This document shows positions 55,321-64,000 of a DNA stretch of 64,000 nt, piece after piece. Position numbers and translations under genes: made by a program. The DNA lies in NCBI GenBank assembly GCA_947652115.1, contig OX393564.1, positions 24,622,555 through 24,686,554 of the forward strand. Reading direction: 5' to 3'. Within the stretch, counting starts at the first letter, position 1. Each line of letters starts with the position of its first letter. The notes under the pieces were generated by a model, which saw only the letters and a list, made by a program, of their open reading frames with translations, was not told the origin of the DNA and ran no database searches. This DNA is from Blastomussa wellsi (taxonomy: Eukaryota > Cnidaria > Anthozoa > Scleractinia > Plerogyridae).

Positions 55321-57464
55321 GTATGTTTCCGAATGCGTTTTATCGCCCACGCTCCCATGATTATATTGTAATTTTTGTCACCGAACTGGAAACTCTCTGC
55401 CGTAATATAAAGGATAACCTCACGCGAGGGCTGTCAGACGCTAATTTACCGTAGTTGTCGAATAAAACCGAGGATCCTTGTCAACACAAAAAAGGAAAAG
55501 CACTTCGGAGTGAATGTTTGACATTTTCGATTGTTGTTGAGACAGACAATGAGCCATGAACGTCATCGGAAAGTATCGGATTTCCTGACAGAGACACTCG
55601 ACCTACCGGAAGTCAAATATTAAGAGTGCGGTTTGTACTCTGTCATTTTGCGGCAGAGGGTGAATTACATGCTAATAGATTTGTGAAGTATGAAAAAATG
55701 GCTTTCTGGAACAATTAAATTGCCTCTTCCATTCTATTTGACATGTGCACCTCTTGTGTTGCATTGTCTTCAAATTAAATTAAACATTGCACTGGGCGCG
55801 ATAACAGGTATTTTTTTATTTATTTATTTTTTAATTCTTGAAAGTTTTCACCCGCCTTGCCCGAATTTTGTTACGGCAGGTGGACTGCAAAAGAATTCAA
55901 ATACAGGCTAGTAACAGCTTCTAATACTTCCACTACATGAGACATCAATAATTTAAATGACAAGGCTTAGGAGCTAAGTCCGATATTGCCGTCATTTCGT
56001 TAATTTCCGGCTGGACGTTTTGACTGGACTTAGCGAGAAAGTAAGCCACTCGATAAAAAAAATTCTTGACATTCACCTTGGAAAAAAGCAACGTGAAAAG
56101 CCAAAACTTTTGTTTTAAAATTGGATACGCCCAAAACGAGATCTGCAATTGTCTAAAGTCCCCACTCCTCCCATTGTCTATAAAATTGTAAAAGTGATTA
56201 ACGAATTAACAAGTTGACAAGCACCCCATGCTATTTTGTCTGGGTAGCATATCTTCAAAGACCAACTGAACTGATGAGCTGATGAGGTCAACACGCACAG
56301 AAAAGTTTGCCGGCCAAACAAAAAATTGAACTTTGAAATTTCAAGGCTCTTTTGTTCTCGGAATGATCAACAAATCCCGATATTGTCTTCATCGCTGACC
56401 TGTAAAAATAGCTATTTATTTTTATTTTATCTTATTGATCACCAGCTTCTCTCCAAAAAACTGTAGAAAACTTGAGATCATACGTGTTAAGTAACTTCCA
56501 ACTGAGCCAAGATTGAACTAATGGTTAATTGTTGAAAATGATCTATTTTAAAGCCAGTCAGTATGGCGAGAGAAATGGTTGTGACCCTTCAAATACTCAA
56601 ACGCTGAGCATTAGGCCAGTATAAAACCGGAAAAAGTGGAACGAAACCCCTTATCATTCAGAGTGTAAACGTTGTTCGTTAAATAAGTTGAATTGTTTTT
56701 GAAACCACATCGACCTTCGTTAGTGAACTTGGTGGAATTAAGATCACGGCTCGTTGCCTTAATTTTTCCTAGCCGGCTGTCGTCACGGTATACGGAAATT
56801 AATCACTGTTTAGCTATACAAGAACGCTTAGGAGCCAATATATCCTCAAACAGCCAATGTGTACGCCCGCAGTAACATAAAAACCGATGGTGTGAGAACG
56901 AAGTGAAGCTTTCCATGATTGCAACAATGTGAGCTATGTGCCATCGAACGTGACTTTATTACGTAACCAGTAAAAAGGAAGTGAATTTGCTGCGGTGTAA
57001 ACAGAAATCGCCGTAAAGGAAATTTGGCGAAGCAAGGATTCATTAAATCTGCGAACACTGACACACCTTACGCCAAGAGATAACTTGAATATTTTAAAGA
57101 TTAAATATTTCTGGGCTGCGTGCATTTATTAATAGAAGTCGTTGGGCGTGATTTTTAATGGTTTCAACGTAGAGGTTAAAGATTGGTAATTGTTCAATAG
57201 GCATAAATAGGGTGCTAAGTTAACTTAAATCTTGTTAGCAGGAAACAACAAAGTCGTAAAACCGCATGGTTTAGACACAAAAAGCAGTTAAAATTAACAT
57301 TTTCACACCGAAGCTAAAACAGGTTAAAAGCTGTTCATTAAACAACACGGAAAATTGTTTTCGTCAAATTCAGTCTTACAGCATTCTTTTGCTTTTGTGT
57401 TGGTGGGGTAAGAGATCTGAGTTTCTGCCAAGCCTCATCACCGGATCGGAACGCAGTGTTAAAA

Positions 57465-57670
57465 GGCCGTTTACACGACAGCGAAATTTGGCCCCGGCTC
57501 GTCAAAAAAATGGTCGGGACCCGACGAGTTTTGGAAAAAATAGTCAGGTATTCACGGGGCCATAGGTGCCTATGGCCCCGTGAACACTTGACTGTTTCTT
57601 TACAAAACTCATCAGGTGAGAACCATTTTTTGACGAGTCCGGGCCAAATTTTGCCGTCGTGTAAACGGGC
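57465..57670. mobile_element. Near-perfect foldback MITE
   Basis: About 100-base arms: GGCCGTTTACACGACAGCGA ... CGGGGCCATAGG at left, mirrored to CGTCGTGTAAACGGGC at right, around a palindromic centre GGGGCCATAGGTGCCTATGG. It is about 206 bases and would form a long RNA hairpin if transcribed. Confidence 0.85.
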
Positions 57671-59189
57671 AAGTTTGCGGAGTTCTCTTAAATTTATTTA
57701 TTTATTTGTTTATTTGCCACATAAGAGAAAAATTTACAATTTACACAAATGAGATAGGGCGAGGAGACCTCCAGGAAGCTTACCGGGCTTATGGGAAAAT
57801 AAATGAAACTAAATTGGATCAGAATATTCCATTTCCTGTGGACTTTAGAAGTCACTTAATCTTTTCAACAGCTATTCAACAGTTGAGTGTGTAACTCAGC
57901 CAAAGTTGCAATTAGCCGTATATGATACCGGCTCTAGTGGAGTTACTCTTTATGTTTAATACAGGCAAAATCAAAGTGACTCGGAAAGCGTCTGGCAAGT
58001 CTAAGAACAGGAAAGAAGACACATGGAATTGAAGCAAGTTTGTCCGAGGACTCAAACTGCTAACCTGGACTTGTCGCAGGGGGTCCAACGTCAGAAAGAG
58101 TATTATGATTAAGTAAGAATAATATCTTCTTATGTTTATTAATAACAGAAGCTCAATGTCTTCTCCTTGAAGAAAAATCCTTATATTTCCACATTTCGCA
58201 GCCCATCTCTTTTCAAGTGGTGTCCCCTTAATTAACATTCTTTTCATAAACTGACGTTCGCATGGTGACTGAGTTACCCACGCTTCCGCGTGGGTTCCTC
58301 GCGCGTCACCCTCGTGTTTATTAACTATTCAAAAGCCAAAAGTCCTGTACGTGATCAGCGCACCGTTTATTTTTTTTATAACGGAAACAATGCTATCAAA
58401 ACATTTTGTGTATTTAGATTGAAAATGATTCTCAGCTAAAATTTGCCAACCACACAAAAAAAAAACCAATGGCAGTTTGTACTAGCGATCAGCAATATTA
58501 TTCGCCGTACTATTTTGTTGCCTTGAAAAATAAGGTCAGAGCGTTGATATTTTGCTTGTAAATTTGCCCACCATAGCCGAAAAGCCGTCAAGCTGTAATG
58601 TCTGCAATGGCGTCAAATCTGCTGTGAGTGGACCTAAATTTTCTAGAAATGGTTACAATGGCTTTTGTTGGTCTTTCTTTCTCCGAAACTATGTCTAGTA
58701 GTATCATTTCAAGTATTCATTCAATGGTGGTCAAAGGGGCTTTACAAAATATATATATATTCGAATGCAGAAATAACTTCCTAGGAGTTATGTGCTTTTA
58801 TCAGTTCGTCCTCCCCTGGTCAGGAACAGACTGGGAAAATATTTTTTCGCACTGTCCCACGCAATGTCAAAGTACGTTTATCATAATTATGTCTTGCCCA
58901 GCAACCAGGGAAACCCCACGCAAACATTTCGCATACAAAATATCAGATCCTGCGTTTTTTTCTCTTTATATATTAATCCAGTTCTCTATTTCGGTCTCTC
59001 TTCCACTCTTCCTGTATGATTTAAATGCTCTCTAATCATCTCAAGTACACGATATCTGGAGTGAGGAATGAGCGGACTTGCCTTCCGAACAGTTACATTA
59101 CTGCGAAAACGTCATTTTCAGTCAAGTCACCTTATTATAATTATTGTGTTAATTATTATAATTATTGCGAAGATGGGATTAGCCTGCAT

Positions 59190-59370
59190 AGGCGCCGGGG
59201 GGCCGGGGGAGATCGCAGCCACCCCCCCCCCCCCCCAAATTTTGGGCAACTCAGATTTTTTGGGCAGCAAAAGAAAATTTGGCAAGGCAACTTGGGAGAA
59301 TTTTTTGGGCAAGTGGTTCACAGCTTCCCCCCCCCCCCCCCCAATTCTGGCAAAAAATTGCCCGTACACT
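59190..59370. repeat. Repeat DNA with two poly-C tracts
   Basis: C-runs of about 15-16 bases at about 59222-59236 and 59327-59342 are each followed by AATT(T/C)TGG(C/G)-type sequence, so the segment is a partial tandem duplication. The overlapping ORFs here are composition artefacts. Confidence 0.5.
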
Positions 59371-62300
59371 TGCGTTAGCCTGCACCAACTGCTTCAATTC
59401 AGTAGATATCAATTTGTTATTTTCATCTTCCTTCATAAACGTTGCCGATTCTTCCAGTATTGAACTGTGTGGGCGCATGGGCTTGAAATGGGTAACGTGA
59501 GAGCAGGAGAGCGTCATTAGAATGTGCTAGTTGTACCAGCGTAAAGCACGATAAAAAATATTGGACCCGCTTTTCACATAACATTAACAATCATTTGCTG
59601 TAGCATTTTATAAGTTGAGCAATCTAGCTATGAGAAAAACGACGTTTTCAGGCCATATTTGACACCTAAATCTTTCCTCTGGTGCATGTGATGAACTCGA
59701 TCTGTATTTTTTCTGTTGGAATCAATGGGAGCAAAACATTTGCCAGGTTATTTTTTATTACAGGGGTACGTTTCCAACCTATTTATTTGTGTGAAAATTC
59801 TATTGCAACAAAGGCGGAGGTTACTCTTTATCAAAGAAATGAAAGCAACAGATATTAATTTTCTTTACACCATATTAACGATCAGATAAACAGACCTTGA
59901 AACAAAAATTCTGTCTTTGTCTTAGCTCGTCTTCAATAATATACGACAATATTAATATATCAAGATCGAATTATATCGTATAAATTTATCACGGTATTGA
60001 CGAGAGGTATAAGACTTATAAAAGTCTTACCATCCTTGGTTTTTTTGTAAGATAAAGTCAAGCCGGCAAAAATATAGTTTGAAGAACGAAGACAGCTTAT
60101 GGCCGTGACTTTTGTGTTCCAAAGTCCAGTAATCCAGAAGTCCAGCGCACAACGGGTAGTTATCGCGGCATGGACACTGCGGTCAACCGGCCGGTCACCC
60201 TAATGAGATAACCAATTTGCCCACATGTGCAATTGCGGTTTTGACAATCTAAATTCCGTTTAGAATTATAACCACTGGCAACAAGGCGGTGTTTATAGTT
60301 TTCAAGTTTTGAACGCGAAAATCTTTAATTTTATCATAAAAACCGAGAAATAATTGACAAATATTTTTACTAACACCACCTGGTTGGATTTTTAAAAATG
60401 GTTTCCCAACGCAAAATAGATAAAAATAAATTAGTCACATTTGTGCTTTAAATACAATAACTTAGTCACTTTAAGCACCATTACAATTAATTCACTGTCC
60501 GTTTGTGGCGAAAGTAGTATAATTTTACTTTGATTCATTTCTCGCGATTTAAGTTTTTCTTCACTGTTGCCGCTCAAACCAAGACGAACCATTTCGCAAG
60601 CTATGTTAGTCAGGCCGATAAACTGTTGTCACTGAGCCAACTTCTTAAAAACAAAAACACTACAAGGCGAAGCTGTTGCCTGAGTAAAGTAAACCGAGGT
60701 TATTTAAAAATGACAGAACAGGTGTGCTATATGTGCTAGAGGGGCGGAACTGATAAACCAAAATGGTCTTTGAAGCTGCCCACCGCGTGTTGACGAACAA
60801 AGCGTGTAAATCAGGTATTTCCGCCCGTTTTATTCCAGGCGTGAAAAGAGGCTTGCGTTTGTTTACGACTAAGAAAGCGCACCTAATATTGGAAACTGAA
60901 AAAGAAAAACTCGCACATAACGGAGTCCTCTGACACAAATGGAAGAGAAAGCTAATTAACTGTTTTTGAAGCATCCGATTTGGTTAAATTCTAGGAAAGA
61001 TAACTTGAAGAGCTGTATCACAAATGAAAAGTTACAGCAATCAGTGGGAATCAGTGTTTCGGTTATGACTGATCTAATCTGTCCAAAACTGTTTATCGCT
61101 TTTCAATTAGTTTTGAGACAGATCAGGTGTTTTAAAATCAAAACAAAAAAACAAGCATATTTCGATTCACCTCAATCTGGCGAAAACATGTTTGCAACTG
61201 CTGTTAGTTAAAATAATTGACTAATTGTTCATATGCCTGTTGAGTATCTTCCAGAATGAGAAAACAAAAAGATAAGTACTGAGCATGGGCGCACTTAACC
61301 CGGAGGGCGCATTTATAAAGCATGGGACACGTTCCTCGTGAATTAACAACTATTCACCGAAGTGGAGGTGTCTAGTGCTGGACATTTACCGAGCCATGCA
61401 ACGAATTCAATAAAGTACACTGTTAACAAAATAATTAGGCGAATCAGGAGAAACAAGAATATTTTCTCAGATGATAAAGAAAACAACTTTCTCTCAGTTG
61501 ATGCTAAATTATCGTACAAAGGGGCTAGCAGACAAGCTTAGCAACAAAACCAAAAAATAATAGTGAGATGATATAAAGTATACGAAATATTTCATATGTG
61601 AACTGCAGGTGTAGATGAAAGTGGGAAATGATCATAGCAGTGAATTTCTAATTTAAGCAAGAAGCCTCAAACTAGAAAGGGGGAGAGCTACAGTTTGTTG
61701 TGATCGTGCTTAAGTAATGATTAATTTGTTGACGATTGCCCACTGATGCGCTAATTGATCTATCCTTTGCTGAAGACCTCACCTGCTCGCGATCGCGGGT
61801 GGGTGGGAGTTGCGTGGGAAGGGAATATGAACCGTGCAGTGACTGATGGGAAGCTCCCCGTACACCCTCTGTCGTTCTATCTGAGCCTTAGTAGAGAAGA
61901 AGGCACCCTGCTTCAGGTTTTAAGCTAATTGGATTGATGCGGTTCAGTGCAAACGGTAAATACGACTACTCTCGAACGAAATTCGTCACAAAGGGCGTCG
62001 CGCACGCCAAACGTGAATAAAACAACCTCGTCCCTCAGGGTCTGGGTCTGCGCGCACACGTACAGGTGAATATAAACCTTGCACGATTCAGAAAACGAAG
62101 ATTGAACAGGTTGAAAATCAATATCATATTCTACGATGATACGTCAGCGGGTCATCAGTGCGCACAAACAAGCTGATTAAAAAACTGTTCACAAGTTTAT
62201 TCATTCCCACGATCTTATAATTAAGTAAATTAAGAGTTGAAAGAACTTCCTTCCTTTGTCGAAACCGGTTACGCAAATCAGAACGCAGGGTGTAATTGGT

Positions 62301-63519
62301 TATGCTGGACCGGGATGCTGGAACCAAGCACAAAGCGGTGTAAATAGAGACGTAATAGAAATCTAGAGACGTACGTGTCGTTTTAAAACGATCGTTGGCA
62401 TTATAAACATGCGGCAGTTTCCAAAGCCGGGACAAAAAGGCTCAACCAAGATGTATACGTGAGAAAATGCACATCTTTACGCATCACTTAAGAATTTTAC
62501 AAATTAATGGGATTGGGGATATTAAAATGAAATCTCAAAAGGGGGCAGGTCACGTTAGTTCAGGGAATTGTGTTCCGTACAAACATGAAAGAACTGAACA
62601 CGTAACATATGATCAAAATCGGGCATTACTAAACGGATTACGTCAGTGATACAATCACGAATTCTGCCGGCAGATTAGCTCATTTTTTACGAAAACGTGG
62701 TCTTGTAATGCTCAAAACTACGGATTTTGCCAGTGAAAGAAGATTTTAGTTTCAGTGGTGTTAATGTAACATAGCGTGAGAATTCGACGTATGTGTTGGG
62801 AAAGTGCGTGTTTGACTGACAAAGGTTAATCTGTCTGCCCTTTTGTGGGATGGACGTGACTCAATAATGTTGGTCTCGGCGGGCAGAGCCGTCTATTTGC
62901 ACCCACGTGCATCAGGTGAAGCCGGAATCTCGCACCAGCTGAATACACGTACTAGTTCCTGTTCCTCTAAAGGGTAGAGTACAAGTCAATCTATTTGTGA
63001 AACCGAGCTGCAAACAAAGAAATGACACCTGTTTGCTAGAAATTATGTTTTTTTAATGAACCAGTAATTTGAAACCTGTCCATTTTGTTCATAAGCATAA
63101 TAAGGAAATTCATTGGCAAAATTTATTGAAGAACGCAAACTGATAGAAATAAAATTCTAAGCAATATAAAGCAACGTGCCTGTCCAACAAGGCAAATATA
63201 AACGTTCTTTGTCTTCAATAGAGTGACAGACTGGTGTAAGCTGTTTCAAAAACTATTGTAAACTTTTCTGCCGGAAAATTTGCAAGGGTATATGTTACGG
63301 TGTTCGAGGAGTATCAATAAAGATTTTGTATGTTTTGATTCTTGCCTTGTTTCCTTATTACTGCAAATATGATTTTGATTTTTTAGATTTCTACTATAGT
63401 ATAATCCGTGGCACTTTCCGCCATTTTATTTTTCGTTTGGTTAGATTCGTCCGTAAAACAGAATATCCTTTCATTTTTCACTTCCTTCTATTTCAATAGA
63501 ATGATTAAATCTTATTAAT

Positions 63520-63807
63520 TTTTTCGTGTGTTTATGCTTATTCTGTATTTATTTTGTCTATTACCTCTTTATTTCTTTTTCTTTATTCCTATTTCATTTT
63601 TCTTTTATCTTTTTTCGTTTCACGTTTTTCGTTTTTTTCTTTTTCCGTTTTTTCGTTTTTCGTTTTTGTTTTTTAGTTTTTCGTTTTTACCCTTTTCCAA
63701 TTTCTTTTTTCTATCTTGCCAATAAGCAATTCGTCTTTTTGTGTTTCCATTTTCTTTTTTTCCTTTTTATCTTTTGATGATTTATTTTTTCTGTCTTCTT
63801 TGTTTTG
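63520..63807 (+). repeat. T-rich low-complexity tract
   Basis: TTTTTCGTTTTTCG-type units interspersed with TTTATT and TTTCTT run for about 290 bases. ORFs of Phe/Leu through it are artefacts. It ends in a polypyrimidine run that could serve as a splice acceptor tract (tttgttttgacag, ending 63811). Confidence 0.7.
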
Positions 63808-63824
63808 ACAGGAAGTAGTTAATT

Positions 63825-63998
63825 ATGGGAACCAACGGGGCCCCAAGGGGTAGCAGGATATGTAGTTCATCTGGTTACATATACGTTTCCGTACTGAGAA
63901 AAGGGGCTTCAGCGATGAGAATGTTCGTGAATGCTGAAGTGTGCGAGGAATACACAAGCCCAAGGCTCACGAGTTGGCCAACCGTAGTTCTACAATGA
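63825..63998 (+). CDS. Small ORF of unknown function at the right edge (tentative)
   Basis: A 57-codon ORF starting MGTNGAPRGSRICSSSGYIY and ending at TGA 63996-63998. It follows a strong acceptor-like sequence by 13 bases, with an in-frame TAG between acceptor and ATG, so it would be a start exon or part of a non-coding exon. I recognise no domain. It may be chance. Confidence 0.2.
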   Translation: MGTNGAPRGSRICSSSGYIYVSVLRKGASAMRMFVNAEVCEEYTSPRLTSWPTVVLQ

Positions 63999-64000
63999 TT

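Larger units (their letters stand above)
55321..63810. other. Region upstream of FoxO without recognised genes
   Basis: No ORF here has recognisable domains or phased splice partners. It contains a foldback element at 57465-57670, C-tract-bearing repeat DNA at 59.20-59.34 kb and a T-rich low-complexity stretch at 63.5-63.8 kb. FoxO genes often have distant non-coding first exons; one could lie here but I cannot place it. Confidence 0.5.

Noticed and set aside
59025..59517. Overlapping ORFs on both strands around the poly-C tracts
   Set aside because: Proline/glycine runs created by homopolymer C tracts inside repeat DNA; not coding.
63526..63777. Phe/Leu-rich 83-codon ORF
   Set aside because: Translation of the T-rich low-complexity tract; it mimics a membrane protein only by composition.

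Overview
The window reads as nuclear DNA of an early-branching animal, most likely an anthozoan cnidarian such as a stony coral. The evidence is AT-rich DNA, intron-rich genes with GT-AG junctions, single animal-type members of four conserved families, and dense short mobile elements (tRNA-derived SINEs, foldback MITEs, Penelope-like fragments). The species assignment is inference. Nothing bacterial (operons, Shine-Dalgarno sites, CRISPR) is present.

Four conserved genes all lie on the minus strand. From left to right they are: (1) the first three coding exons of a Sestrin (105-2589), running off the left edge; (2) a Polycomb-group Scm/SCMH1 gene (7578-27205) with 15 coding exons giving about 790 residues: FCS zinc finger, two MBT repeats, SLED domain and C-terminal SAM domain; (3) a full NPAT gene (32150-47448), 16 coding exons and about 1194 residues, with an N-terminal LisH region and the C-terminal NPAT motif; (4) a two-exon FoxO gene (53202-55018) of 549 residues with forkhead domain, three AKT-type sites and C-terminal activation region. 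I chained exons by hand from splice signals and reading phase; every junction is phase-consistent, but none has transcript support here.

The most unusual gene feature is a 1026-base coding exon (20596-21621) inside the Scm locus. It joins in frame to the Scm N-terminal exons but ends in a stop codon, and Scm exon 4 joins equally well in phase to the next constitutive exon. This predicts a second product: the Scm N-terminus fused to three related C-x2-C ... C-x2-C modules that I do not recognise, without MBT, SLED or SAM domains.

Intergenic regions (about 2.8-7.45, 27.2-32.1, 47.5-52.0 and 55.3-64.0 kb) show no convincing genes. They and the introns hold inverted-repeat elements, SINEs, a tandem array of roughly 290-base units in NPAT intron 1, and two Penelope-like 3' ends with a degenerate hammerhead-like motif, each next to a copy of one MITE family. 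The genes act in stress/nutrient signalling (FoxO, Sestrin), histone gene transcription (NPAT) and Polycomb repression (Scm). Apart from shared orientation and CRE-type sites upstream of Sestrin and FoxO, nothing visible links them into one system.
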